From assembly GCA_016710075.1 (NCBI GenBank), contig JADJLO010000038.1, forward strand, positions 62,001 to 126,000: a stretch of DNA of 64,000 bases, in the 5' to 3' direction. Below, in pieces: positions 34,594 to 46,129 of this stretch. Each line of letters starts with the position of its first letter. Position 1 is the stretch's first letter. The notes under the pieces are model-generated. The model was not told where the DNA came from and did not search any database. It saw only the letters and a list, made by a program, of their open reading frames with translations. Origin of the DNA: Acidobacteriota bacterium (lineage in GTDB: Bacteria > Acidobacteriota > Blastocatellia > RBC074). The position numbers were made by a program, and so were the translations under genes.

Positions 34594-37500
34594 CTAGAAA
34601 CTTATTCTTCCCGAGAACTGGATCTGTCGATTTGTGCCCAGACCAACTGTGCGGCCTACGGTAGCGTTGATCAGACCGAAGTTGCCTACGTTGTTAGCGG
34701 TTTCGCTGGTGTAGGTGAAGGGCTGACCGGGCTGCTGTGCGCCCAGGTTGTTCGGCAGAGTCGCCGGTGGGTTGGCAAAGTTCGAGCGGTTGAAGAGATT
34801 GTAAATCTCGGTACGGAACTCGAATGCAACCTTTTCGGTGATCTGGAACTTCTTCTGCAGAGTCATATCGAACTGATGGAAAGTCGGTCCGAAGAGTGCG
34901 CCTCTCATGAGGTTGCCGTAGGTGCCCGGACGCGGGATGGTGAATGCCGCCGGGTTGATGAACCTCAATCCACCGCTTTCCAGGTAAGGGTTGACGCCCT
35001 GAATGATATCGGGACGTCGTGTATTGCGAGTGTTGTTGCCGCCTGGGGTGTTGATCACTGCGGAAAAGCCTGCGGGAAGCGGGCTTGTGGCGCTGATGGT
35101 TCCAGGCAGGCCGCGAACCTCGCCGGAAGCGCAGGTGGCTCCGGTCTGGGTCGGACTGGTGCAGACCATGACGACGTCAGGCCGGGTGATGCGGATGTCG
35201 AGCGGAGTTCCCGTGCGGCCGTTGTAGACCCCACCGAGCGTCCATCCGCCGAGCAGCGTGTTGGCAACTCCATCAAGATTGATTGCCCTGCCATTGCCGA
35301 TCGGCAGTTCATAGAGCGCCGTGATATTGGCACTGTGGCGAATATCGAAGGTGTTGTTTCCGCGTTCGCCGTTGAAGTTGAACGGGTCCTGCGCGGTTTG
35401 AGCATCGTTTGATCCCTGAGTGTTGCCGATGCTGTGGCCCCACTGGTACTGGGCACCCAGCGTCAGACCGGCAGTAAACCGCCGGTTAAGGCCAACCTGC
35501 AACGAATTGTAACTGTCGCGGCCGCCGCTGGTTTTGTAATCGATCTCACCGAACGGACTGAGAACCGTACCCGGCGAATCGACTATGCTGCCGGAACTGA
35601 GGGCCTTGTTGATCAGGCTGAACTGGCGCACCTGACGAACTGCGACGACTCGTCCATTTGCGTCAACCACGTTGATGATGCCGGCGCCTGAGGGCAATGC
35701 CGCTCCGCTCTGAACTGTCGCAGCACCGGGCAGAATCACGTTGGTGATGCTGCGCTGGAAGAGATTGCGTCCCTGACTGCCGACATAACCGATGGTCAGT
35801 ACCGTGTTTCCGGGAAGCTCCTGCTGGATCGACAGGCCGTACTGGCCTATGCGCTCGGGTACGTTGTAGCCCTTCGAATCATAGGCCCGCGGTGCAAAGT
35901 TGACCACCGGATTGGCCGTGCTTGAAGCGGCGGTTACTGTGTTTGCGTCAATACCGTTTGCGAAGCTGGTCGTGCTGCGGTAGACGTCTGACTCAATCGG
36001 CTGGATCAGATCCTCGAACTGTCCCGGACCGTAATAGAGCCCGCCGCCGGCGCGAATCACCGTCTTGCCTTTGAAAATAGCCGGAGCCCAGGTGAATGCC
36101 AGTCGCGGCCCCCAGCCATTTTTGCTGGCGGTATAAAAGGGCTGCTTCGGATCTCTCAACTGACCTGTGACCGCATCGAAAACTACAGCCCTTCCGTTCT
36201 GCTCTTTAACTGCAGAATAGAACTCGTACCGCATTCCATAATTGAGCGTAAAATTGGGACGGATCTTCCACTCGTCCTGTGCATACCAGATGAGGTAATG
36301 CTGGCGAGCGTTGTGGAAACCGCCGTCCGGGCGACTGATCGTTGAAAAGGGATTTGTTGCGACACGGAAGTCTCCAGGCGCAGACATATCGCCGATGAAG
36401 GCCGCCGTCAGGTTCTGATTGAGCGCAAAGTCCCGCAAACTGCCGTAGCTGTATTGAAGACCGCCGAGCTGATCGAAATCCACATTGAGGATGCGGCCTT
36501 CAAATCCGGCCTTGAGAGCATGGTTGCCTTCAGAGTAGCTAAGGTTGTCGATGAAGTTATAGGTCACCGGGCGGATGGGTTGTGCGCGGCCATTGCCTGC
36601 CGAAGACTGGCGGGTCAGTCCGCCGGGGCTTGAAAACCCTGTGGCGGCTCCGCCGTTGACTCCCGCCTGAACGATGCCCCCGGTCAGAATAAACGCGGAC
36701 TTCGAGAAATCAATTGTCGAATTGGCAACACTCGGGAAGCTGCTTTGCAGTTGCGCCGGCGCCCGGTTCATTCCACATTTGGTGTCATTGATGATCTACG
36801 ATCCATAGATCTGTGAAACGTACGAGACGAAATTGTCCGGCTGCTGATCCGCAACCAGTAAACGCCCGTCAGGACCGTCCGGCGAAACAAGATCGCCCGT
36901 GTTGCGCTGATAACGGGTGTAAGCGCTGAATTTTTCATTGATCCGGCCATCGAGGCGGATGCTGAATGCATTCTCATCGAGACTGGCCACGCGGTTCGAC
37001 TGGACGAACTGAGCGGAATTGTTCAACCCGCCGACATTCTGGCGAGTGCCGATGCCGACCGGAAAAGCATTGATCGCACCTGAGGTGCGCAGAGCCTGAA
37101 CCCTTGAGAGAGCCGCCGTCGCATCTGCCGTGCTGATGTTGAGAGCAGCACGGGCAGTCTCGCCGCGTGCATCGGTCGTTCCGATGTAATTGATGAAATC
37201 GCGGACATAGTCTGAGGGCGTTGATTCAATGATGTTGAATCCGGCGCGCTGGCGCAGCCCTTCGTAGCTGCCGAAGAAGAAGAGACGATCCTTGATCAGC
37301 CTTCCTCCAAAACTGCCGCCGAACTGGTTGAGCCTCAGCTTGGACTTGGTACCGGCGTCGAAGAAGTTCGATGCGTCAAAGGCATCGTTTCTGGTGTAAT
37401 TGAACACTGCGCCGTGAAATTCGTTGCTGCCGCCCTTGCCGACGACGTTGATCTGCCCGCCGGTTCCGGTCCCGTATTCAGCCGGATAGTTCGACGAATC

Positions 37501-38217
37501 AACACGGAACTCCTGGATGTTTTCAATCGAGGTCTGCAGGCGAAACTGTGAACCCTGCACCGTCAGATATCCCGGTGAGGCATCCCAGATCGCCGAGCTC
37601 TCGACGCCGTCGAGGCGCGTGCCATTCTGCTGATTCGACCGGCCATTGAATCGGATCTCGTTGAAATTGCCGACACCGACATTTGTCGCCCCCGGCGTCA
37701 ACAGTTGCAACTGCGAAAAGTTCCTGCCGTTGACCGGCAGTTCCGCGACTTCTCTGGAAGTCACGTTGACTCCAAGCCGGTTCGAGCTGCTGTCGATGGT
37801 GGCAGGCTCATCGCTGGCAACGATGTTGACCGACTCAGTGACTTGCCCGGCTTTCAATTCAACGTCGTACGACCGAACCTGACCAACTCCAAGGGTCAGG
37901 TCCTTCACCTCGGCTGTGTTGAAACCGGTCGCCCTGACCGTCAACGTGTAAACCGTCGGACGGAGCTGCGGAATGAAATAGACACCATCTGCCGTGGTCG
38001 TCGCCGAACGCTCAATATTAAGAGCGGCAGATTTTATCGTCACGATGGCACCCGGAATTACTGCTCCGGTGGCATCTTTGACCACACCTTCTACCCTGGC
38101 CAGACCCTGCCTCGCCAGGGCTCTATTCTGTATTGAAATAATTGCTCCCAAAGTCAGCAGTATCATTGTCAGCAGCTTGATCCCACTACTGCGCTTTGAG
38201 CCAGTCCTCGTATTCAT
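34594..38217 (-). CDS. Oar-like TonB-dependent receptor, interrupted by an in-frame TAG
   Basis: The gene spans about 1207 codons and starts MNTRTGSKRSSG. A signal peptide (LLTMILLTLGAIISIQNRALA) precedes the CarboxypepD_reg domain (VEGVVKDATGAVIPGAIVTI) and plug (VNGRNFSQLQLLTPGATNVG). The barrel continues in the same frame after a TAG at 36798-36796 (IYGS-stop-IINDTKCGMNRAP) and ends in GRISF. Only one base separates the TAG from a Gln or other sense codon. Possible explanations are a sequencing error, a recent nonsense mutation or amber suppression. It is followed by a strong terminator. Confidence 0.85.
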
Positions 38218-38756
38218 AGTTTCTCCTGAGATTTGATTCCTTTGTTATTTGTTATAAGCCCGCTGAAGGACGGAACGATCCTCCACGGTTTAGTTCGAGT
38301 TTATTGATTTCCTTAACCGAATTAGTCCAAGTTTGATTATTTGGTTGGGAAATTTTTGTAAATTTAAGAACATGAGCCTAACAAGCAGTGGTTAATTCGA
38401 AGTTATCACCGAATTAATTCCGGGTTAAATAATAGAGAAGTGTGCAAATAAAAGCTCCCGGATCGTCTGTGGCGGGCGTTGGAGCTGGCTTGGTTATCGC
38501 GAAATTGAAACCAGAGCTTGTGAGCGGCGTCAAGCGCGCACTCACAGATGATTTCCATCAAAATCGCACCAGCCAGTGGGACCGCAAGGCGACAAAAAGC
38601 CAGGTGTCTCATGTTCTTTGTGATGATGAAGCCCCTGAAGCGTGAACTCTGAAAATGTGAATGCCAATTTGAGCGGAACTTGGTAAGATACCGATTCGTT
38701 CAGGAATTAATACTTTCAGCGAATTTATTTCAAGATGAAAAAAATGGAGGGTTTTT
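38218..38756. other. Divergent promoter region
   Basis: About 540 bases with no supported protein. AT-rich ends fit promoters for the receptor (minus) and the zinc-ribbon protein (plus). A GC-richer middle (38440-38640) has short frames but no recognisable domain or ribosome site. Confidence 0.55.
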
Positions 38757-39651
38757 ATGGGAGCCGAGTTCATACCGGCGATGAGTGACGGCGGCGGAAA
38801 TGCGGTGATCGCCGAATACGATGTCACCCGACTGATTGGCGGAGATGTCGAGACCGTGCGCGCCAGACTGGAAGAGGCCCTTGAGCAGATGGGATTCAGA
38901 GTAATTAACGAGACTCCCGTCATTCACGCAAAGCGAAATGCAACGGGCATGGGTGCAAGCGGATTATCGAGCGACATTCTTGAATTTCAGAGGACTCTGA
39001 CGGTCAACCTGAAACAGACATCTCACAATACAACCAGGGCAACTTTCGATTACCGGATCAAGAATGCCATTTTAGCCAAAAGCGACAGGCAGATCCTGAC
39101 CCGGGAAGTCGATGCCATTATCGCAATCGCAGCCACCAGGTTCAGCACCACGATATGCTCATCCTGCGGTTCCGAGATTAATACACGCACCCGGTTCTGC
39201 AGACAGTGCGGCGCTCCGACATCGGCGCCTTTGCCCGCCGAAATCGAAGCTCTGCGATTAACCGCGGGAATGAACTCCGGTTACAAAGGTCTCTACAGCG
39301 GGACTTTTTTCGTTTTTGTAGCGATGCTCCTGCCCTTGATCCTCTTCTTCCTTGATCAGGATGCCGAGAAGTATGTCAAAAGAGTCCGGGCGATACTGAT
39401 TATTGCGGGAATCATGGGGACCACCGGGATGGGGATGCTGCTCAATGCGATCTGGAATATCAGGAAAACACTCTATCCCAGGCAGGAAGGTCAGTATCTG
39501 GCTGCTAATGTAGTCAGACCCTTACAGATGAGCGCACCCGACACCAACTCACTCAATGAGAAAGCGTGGTTATCAGGAAATTCCTTCATCAATTACCGAA
39601 AGCACTACGGATCTGCTGCCGGAGCCTGCCAGAAACCGGGAGACCAGCTAG
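38757..39651 (+). CDS. Zinc-ribbon membrane protein, frameshifted near its end
   Basis: After GGAGGGTTTTT the ATG at 38757 starts a protein of about 298 residues. The N-terminal part is a soluble domain (DVTRLIGGDVETVRARLEEAL). It is followed by a zinc ribbon (CSSCGSEINTRTRFCRQCG, about residues 140-160), a Pro-rich linker and two membrane segments (FFVFVAMLLPLILFF, ILIIAGIMGTTGMGMLL). Near 39570 a shift of frame gives the tail ITESTTDLLPEPARNRETS and a TAG at 39649, a C-terminal pattern typical of these proteins. Without it the frame runs through a MITE-like element and opposite the next gene. Function unknown. Confidence 0.75.
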
Positions 39652-39664
39652 CTGATCTTGAGAT

Positions 39665-39825
39665 AGATTACGAAACACACGGAATAACCGAAACAAACGA
39701 AAAATTCCAACCGGACAATGTATCGGATGAAACATGGCTCATCCAACCGATGCCTGGAATTTTCATGAACGCTCCATTTTCAGGATTTTTTGTTTGTTTC
39801 GTTTATTCCGTCTGTTTCGTAATCT
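39665..39825. repeat. MITE-like element, copy C
   Basis: Arms AGATTACGAAACACACGGAA (start) and complement of TTCCGTCTGTTTCGTAATCT (end), each about 45 bases, flank a centre with no gene. It sits between the convergent zinc-ribbon and lipoprotein-like genes. Confidence 0.85.
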
Positions 39826-39833
39826 GTTTTAAA

Positions 39834-40612
39834 TTAAGGCTTGGCGAATTTCTTCTCGTCGACTTCGACGTTGTGTTTGATTTCTGTAAACTTCATCGAG
39901 AGGCTGAAGGCCGGTGTCACCTGTTTCATGGTGTGGGGAATTTTGACGCCGTCGACGGCCTTGTAATCGTCGAAGTAGATTTCGATCTCCATTTTGCCCT
40001 GGGGAGAATCCCTTTCAGCATCCCGACGTATCAGCAGACCCGACTGAACGTCAAAGTAGAATTTCTCGGGGCCGCCTGATGCAGGAGTAGCCTCAACCAG
40101 ATAAGCTTCGGCACTGCCGACTTTCTCCCTGCTCTTGACAACAGCCTTGGGAAAATTCTTCTTAAAATTGAGTTCCGAGTAAAAATCACCGTCACGTTTT
40201 GCAGCATCGAGTTCGGCGCCTGCCAGTTCCCTGACGCCGCTCATCGGATCTGCCGCCCAGCTCTTCTCACCGTCAAATACATTGTTGACCACGCCGAATC
40301 CGGGGATGTTGATGGACATGGCATTTTTATTTGGAGCCTTGGCGATGGATTCGAAATTCCCGGACATGCCCATGGCTTCGATATCAAAGGTGCCCTTGGC
40401 CGATCTTGATGTGATTTTCTCTATGGCCTCTTTGCCGCCGACCGCCTTGATGTTCTTTTCGAGGATCTCATCGAGACTCGGCAGCGCAGAAGCCGCCGGG
40501 GTGGCCGGGGTGGCTGGGGTGGCTTGACAGCCGCCGGTTTTGTGTTGTCCTGAGCCGATACGGCTATGGCAGCCATCAGCGTGACGCACATGATCAATGC
40601 TACTCTTTTCAT
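39834..40612 (-). CDS. LolA/lipoprotein-sorting-like secreted protein, frameshifted
   Basis: A signal peptide (MKRVALIMCVTLMAAIAVSA) begins at 40612 in one frame. The mature domain from LPSLDEILEKNIKAVGG runs in the next. The two join in a Pro/Ala-rich repeat (ATPATPATPA, near 40500-40530), where a single-base slip in GGGGTGGC-type repeats would restore one gene. The body (SKGTFDIEAMG-like AKGTFDIEAMGMSGNFESI, GVVNNVFDGEKSWA, FYFDVQSGLLIRRD, YFDDYKAVDGVKIPHT) matches the half-barrel lipoprotein-binding type. It is a probable relative of the 10.2-11.1 kb protein. Confidence 0.75.
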
Positions 40613-40680
40613 TCAGATTGTCCTTTCTTGTTCTGCTGTTTGATTTAAATTAGTTTAGATTTACCGGTGATCAAAAAAAG

Positions 40681-42000
40681 CTATTTATCGGTCTGCAACA
40701 GTTTGATTGCAGCATCAAGCTGGCTGTCGTGACCGGAGAGCAGGGCTTTGCGATTCCATCGGACCTCCAGATCGGGGATGACGCCGCGGCCCTCGACGAG
40801 AATGCCTTTGGGTGTTTTAAAGTCGGCAATGGCGAACTGGAAGAGAGCTCCGGTCGGGAGTTTCTGAAAGATCGAAGGCAGCGCGGCTCCCATGCTGGTC
40901 TCGCCGATGATCTTCGCCCGTCCAATCTCCTGCATGCCGCCGGCAAAGACTTCACTGGTCGAGGCGCTGCTGCCGTCAATTATTATGACAACGGGTCCCT
41001 TGAAAGATTCCGGTTGAGGAAAAAATGCAAATTTCAGTTGCGTGGAGCGCATCTTCATTGTGCCCAGCGATCCCTCGCTACTCGAAAGCAATCCCGCAAT
41101 GCCGCTTGCAATTCCTCCGACTCCACCCGGATTGCCCCTGAGATCAAAGATCAGACCGGCGCAATCCCTGCACTCACCGATCGCGGTTCTGACTTTCGCC
41201 ATGATTGGGATCGTGAAGATATTGAAGCGGATAAGGCCTAGATTGCCGTTGAGCCGCGTCGATTCGAACTCGGTAAACTGCGGGGGGAAGTTCCCGAACG
41301 GCTGCGAGAGTTCCCCTTTGAGAAGCTGTCGCCTGACTTCAACCTCATGGCTTCCGTCATGACCGTCAAGATATTCAATTCTGACTGCACTTCCCGGTTC
41401 ACCGCCGATCCTGGCCATCAGGCGTCGCGCCATCAACAGCCCCTTGTACGAATCTCGCTCTTTGCTCTTCATTACCGGTTCTATGATCCGCTCAACCGGA
41501 TTTTCGTCGATCCGGCGAATTATGTATCCCGGCTTCAACCCGGATTTTGCGGCCTCGGAACCGGCATCGACTCTGGTGATAACCGCTTCGCCCTGGATTA
41601 TCCTCAGATCTATTCCGATGTGGCCTGCCGATGGTTCCTTTTCATCAGATGTTACGACCGATTCGGCCGGGATGATATTGAAGTGTGACTGCCCCAGCTC
41701 GTTGAGCATCTGCTGAAGCAACTGGTAAAGCTCTGGATTGTTTTTTAAGGAAGCAAGTCGAGGAGTGTAATCATCACGCACCTTGTCCCAGTTCACTCCG
41801 CCAAAATTCGGGTCGAAATGCTTGTCCTTGACAGTTTTCCAGACGAGGTCGAACGTCTGCCTGCGCACTTCGCTCTCTTTGTCTTTGGCGTTATCGGATG
41901 ACGCCGAAACAATCGACGATTGAGTGCTTGCGGGCGACTGTGCCAGCCCCTCAGACTGCAGAAACACTGCAATCATCAGCCCAATAATAAACCTGCTCAT
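40681..42000 (-). CDS. S41 family peptidase (Ctp/tricorn-like)
   Basis: The protein has 439 residues from the ATG at 42000, with GGAG upstream; the longer frame lacks a ribosome site. A signal peptide (FIIGLMIAVFLQSEGLA) is followed by an N-terminal helical domain and a PDZ-like core (IGIDLRIIQGEAVITRVDAGSEAAKSGLKPGYIIRRI). The protease domain has GLIFDLRGNPGGVGG and the Ser region IIDGSSASTSEVFAGGMQ. Where Ctp enzymes carry FGKG with catalytic Lys, the sequence here reads ETSMGAA, so it is of the non-Lys S41 type or inactive. It is probably periplasmic. Confidence 0.85.
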   Translation of the reverse strand: MSRFIIGLMIAVFLQSEGLAQSPASTQSSIVSASSDNAKDKESEVRRQTFDLVWKTVKDKHFDPNFGGVNWDKVRDDYTPRLASLKNNPELYQLLQQMLNELGQSHFNIIPAESVVTSDEKEPSAGHIGIDLRIIQGEAVITRVDAGSEAAKSGLKPGYIIRRIDENPVERIIEPVMKSKERDSYKGLLMARRLMARIGGEPGSAVRIEYLDGHDGSHEVEVRRQLLKGELSQPFGNFPPQFTEFESTRLNGNLGLIRFNIFTIPIMAKVRTAIGECRDCAGLIFDLRGNPGGVGGIASGIAGLLSSSEGSLGTMKMRSTQLKFAFFPQPESFKGPVVIIIDGSSASTSEVFAGGMQEIGRAKIIGETSMGAALPSIFQKLPTGALFQFAIADFKTPKGILVEGRGVIPDLEVRWNRKALLSGHDSQLDAAIKLLQTDK

Positions 42001-42311
42001 TGATGAATCTCCAACTAACCGGTTTCCATGATTATTTAATATACAGGAACGATTATAGCTTACGAATAGATTGGAAATTGGTTCCTGATTATTATTTTTT
42101 TGACGGTGAATTAATCCCTTCACCCGCAGTTGTCGAATTTGGCGATAGTTTAGAGTGCAAACGGAACATTGATGAATACTATCCCCATATTTTGCGTTGA
42201 TTTAGAGCCCGATCTGATTTAGCATCGCCCGGTAATAATAACCTTGTTTTAAAAGGAATCAGGTATCCGCGATCTTCGCCACTGCTGGGCCCCTGCTGGA
42301 ATGACTCAGGA
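42001..42311. other. Divergent intergenic region
   Basis: About 310 AT-rich bases between the S41 protease and the FHA protein. Nothing beyond likely promoters is seen. Confidence 0.55.
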
Positions 42312-44918
42312 ATGACTAATGCGTGTCCTCGATGTAATCTGATTTTATCGCGCGAAAGCAGCCGCTACTGCAACCACTGCGGCGCCGACCTTGGCAATAA
42401 TCCACATTCATTGAATGAAGATGTTTCAGAGATTAATCGGTCAGACACTGATCAGGATGACCTAATCACAACGGCGAAAAGAATTATGGCAGATTCAAAC
42501 GATCAAAAGACTCCCCGCGGACCCGAGGCCACTCTTCATATCTTATCGAGAGACGGCAATGTGGTTGAGCGCAAACTTGAGCAACCCGAGACACGAATCG
42601 GCAAGGGGCCGCAGAATGAGATCATCCTTACCGATCCATCGGTCTCGACATCTCATGCCCTGGTGGCTTACGACAACGGCGGATTTGTCATCAGCGATCT
42701 CGGCAGCAGGAATGGCACTTTCGTCAACGAGGCAAAGATTACCGAGCCGAGGAGGTTGCAACATGGCGATCTGATCAAGATGGGCCATTGCTCGATCAAC
42801 TTTCGCGTCGTCAGTCAACCGGCGGCTCAGGCGACCGGTACGACCCCGAACCAGAGAACACAGATTCTGGATCCGGCGGCGCCTCCGCCTCCGCCTGCTC
42901 CGCCCCCCGCACCAAAAGCCGCTGAGTTAAATGAAGACTCGCTGGCGAAAGCTCTGGTTGCTGCGGGGCTCGTAAGCCAGCAGGTCCTGGACAGGGTTAT
43001 GGGCGAAGCCGGCAAAGGTCGACGACTTTCACGAGCGCTGATTGAAGACAAGGCGGCAACCGAGACCGGCATGCGCGATCTGATGAGCCGCACTTTCAAT
43101 ATCCCTCTGGTGGAAATGAAATCGGCTGAAGTCGATGCCGCCGCAGCCGTTCTTCTACGATATGCATTTCTTCGCGAACGAATCGTCTGTCCACTGATGA
43201 GCCAGGGCGCGGACCGAATGACAATCGCAGTCGGAGATCCAACTGATAATGCAACGATCAATGAGATTGAGAAGAGAACGGGGAAAAAGGCCTCACTCAG
43301 ACTCGCCCTGCCGACTGAGATACTTTCTCAACTGGAGAGCCACTTCACTCCAAGACTGATAGGCGTGCTGCCCACCGGAGAAAAGATCGAGGCGATCCTC
43401 AATCAGACCGAGATCGAGATCGGGAAGGCTCCGCACAACCGCCTTGCCATCTCGGATCCGACGGTTAGCAGCACTCATGCCGTCGTCCTGGTTCGCGACG
43501 GCGGCTACAACATTGTCGATCTGGGCAGCAGCAACGGCACATTCATCAACGGCCGGCGGCTGACAACCGAAGCGCACACCCTGGTTCACGGAGACAAGAT
43601 CCAGCTCGGACAGGTCGTCATGACTTTCCGCAACCCGGCGGAAACGACTGAAAACAAGACCGCCAGACTTTCTCTCGAAGCCCTTGAAGAGATCCGCCGC
43701 CGTGCCGGCATCAATTCGCTCGCAGGCGGTGTCGTCCCCACTCTTCCAGGCTCGACTCCGGTTCCGCCGGCTTCAGACTCGGAACCGAAGCCGGACAAGA
43801 AGGAAAAGAAAAAAGACAAAGAAAAGGACAAGGATAAGGATAAAGATAAAGATAAGAAGAAGAAGGAAGATGATCGCATCAAGGCCGCTCTGGTCAATTC
43901 AACCAGCAGAATTCTTTCGACCGTGCTTGGCACGGCTCTTACAGTTTTTGTCGCGTATTACGTAATGCGTCCAACTCAACCTTCCCCTTCTTCCGGCGGA
44001 TCGGGCGGCTCCTCGGATACCAAGTTGAAATCGCACGTCGCTTTTTCTCCGGAATTTTCATGGGAGAGCTTCGGCACCGGTCTTTTCAGCAGGCAGACGA
44101 TCGAAGCTTCCGGTTCGGCATTCGCCCCTGGTTCAAACGGAGTGTTGATTGTAGATGACGGCCGGACCAGCGAGGTCCTTTGGATGCAGCTCGATGATCA
44201 GGGCAAACAGGTGGGCCAGCTCAAGCCCGTCCCGCTTGGAGTCAATTTCAAGGATCCGGAGGCGATCACCTACGGTAATTCATACTACTACCTGGTGACC
44301 TCTCAATCTGACCCAAAGGACGGAGCACAAAATTCCATCATCCGCTTCGATTTCAATCAGGAGACCAGGGCGATTCGCGGTCAGGCGGAAGTGATCAGCG
44401 ATCTGCGAACCTTCCTGCTCTCGAATGTGTCCGAGATTGCCTTACCTGGAGCGCCTCCGGGCATGCAGGGCGGATTGAATATCGAAGGACTGGCGTGGGA
44501 TCCGAACAATGAACGACTGCTGCTCGGATTTCGCTCACCGCTCATTGGCAATCAGGCAGTTCTGATCCCGCTCAAACTCAAAGACCCTCGCGGTCCTTTC
44601 AAGCTCGAAAACATCAAGATCGATGAGCCCCGCGTGATCTATCTGCCGCTCGAAGGTCATGGTTTGCGCGACATCTCCTATGACACAAGGCTCAAGAACT
44701 TCCTGATCGTCTCCGGAGCGCCTGAAACCAGCCCGAAGACAGATTTTGGATTATGGGAATGGAGCGGACAAAACGATTCCAGACCGACAAAAATCATGGT
44801 TCTCGATGCGGAGAAGAAACCGGAAGGTGTCAGCGCCGTCACAATCAATGGCCGCAGCTACCTTTTTATCACCGGTGATTCAGGAAGCTATTTGAAACTC
44901 GACTATTCTGATAAATAA
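42312..44918 (+). CDS. Zinc-ribbon / FHA / MshEN / FHA / membrane / DUF3616 multidomain protein
   Basis: The protein has 868 residues; a CAGGA lies before the ATG. Order: zinc ribbon at 4-24 (CPRC, CNHCG); FHA-1 at about 80-165 (RIGKGPQNEI, SHALV, GSRNGTFVN); a Pro-rich linker; an MshEN/GspE N-terminal-type domain at 205-340 (ALVAAGLVSQQVLDRVM, IAVGDPTDNATINEI). Then FHA-2 at 350-440 (GKAPHNRLAISDPTVSSTHAVV, LGSSNGTFING), a Lys/Asp-rich linker of about 25 residues, one membrane segment and a DUF3616 beta-propeller outside. FHA domains bind phosphothreonine, so this is a trans-envelope signalling protein that may couple a kinase to a surface propeller. Confidence 0.8.
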   Translation: MTNACPRCNLILSRESSRYCNHCGADLGNNPHSLNEDVSEINRSDTDQDDLITTAKRIMADSNDQKTPRGPEATLHILSRDGNVVERKLEQPETRIGKGPQNEIILTDPSVSTSHALVAYDNGGFVISDLGSRNGTFVNEAKITEPRRLQHGDLIKMGHCSINFRVVSQPAAQATGTTPNQRTQILDPAAPPPPPAPPPAPKAAELNEDSLAKALVAAGLVSQQVLDRVMGEAGKGRRLSRALIEDKAATETGMRDLMSRTFNIPLVEMKSAEVDAAAAVLLRYAFLRERIVCPLMSQGADRMTIAVGDPTDNATINEIEKRTGKKASLRLALPTEILSQLESHFTPRLIGVLPTGEKIEAILNQTEIEIGKAPHNRLAISDPTVSSTHAVVLVRDGGYNIVDLGSSNGTFINGRRLTTEAHTLVHGDKIQLGQVVMTFRNPAETTENKTARLSLEALEEIRRRAGINSLAGGVVPTLPGSTPVPPASDSEPKPDKKEKKKDKEKDKDKDKDKDKKKKEDDRIKAALVNSTSRILSTVLGTALTVFVAYYVMRPTQPSPSSGGSGGSSDTKLKSHVAFSPEFSWESFGTGLFSRQTIEASGSAFAPGSNGVLIVDDGRTSEVLWMQLDDQGKQVGQLKPVPLGVNFKDPEAITYGNSYYYLVTSQSDPKDGAQNSIIRFDFNQETRAIRGQAEVISDLRTFLLSNVSEIALPGAPPGMQGGLNIEGLAWDPNNERLLLGFRSPLIGNQAVLIPLKLKDPRGPFKLENIKIDEPRVIYLPLEGHGLRDISYDTRLKNFLIVSGAPETSPKTDFGLWEWSGQNDSRPTKIMVLDAEKKPEGVSAVTINGRSYLFITGDSGSYLKLDYSDK

Positions 44919-44946
44919 GACAGGAAACAAACCCAGGAGGTTGATA

Positions 44947-45988
<1,042 letters not shown>

Positions 45989-46129
45989 TCTGGATGTCGG
46001 CATGCAATGCCGGGATTGTCGTCTCACCGAATTGAGCGCCAGGAAGGCGCAGCCGTTCTGCGCCGCCGGCGCTCAATTCAGACTATCCAAATCAGTTTTC
46101 CAATTTAATCACCAACATAAATTTCTGCA

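Noticed and set aside
38442..38645. Short plus-strand frame between the receptor and zinc-ribbon gene
   Set aside because: No ribosome site, no recognised domain and the codon pattern is unlike its neighbours.
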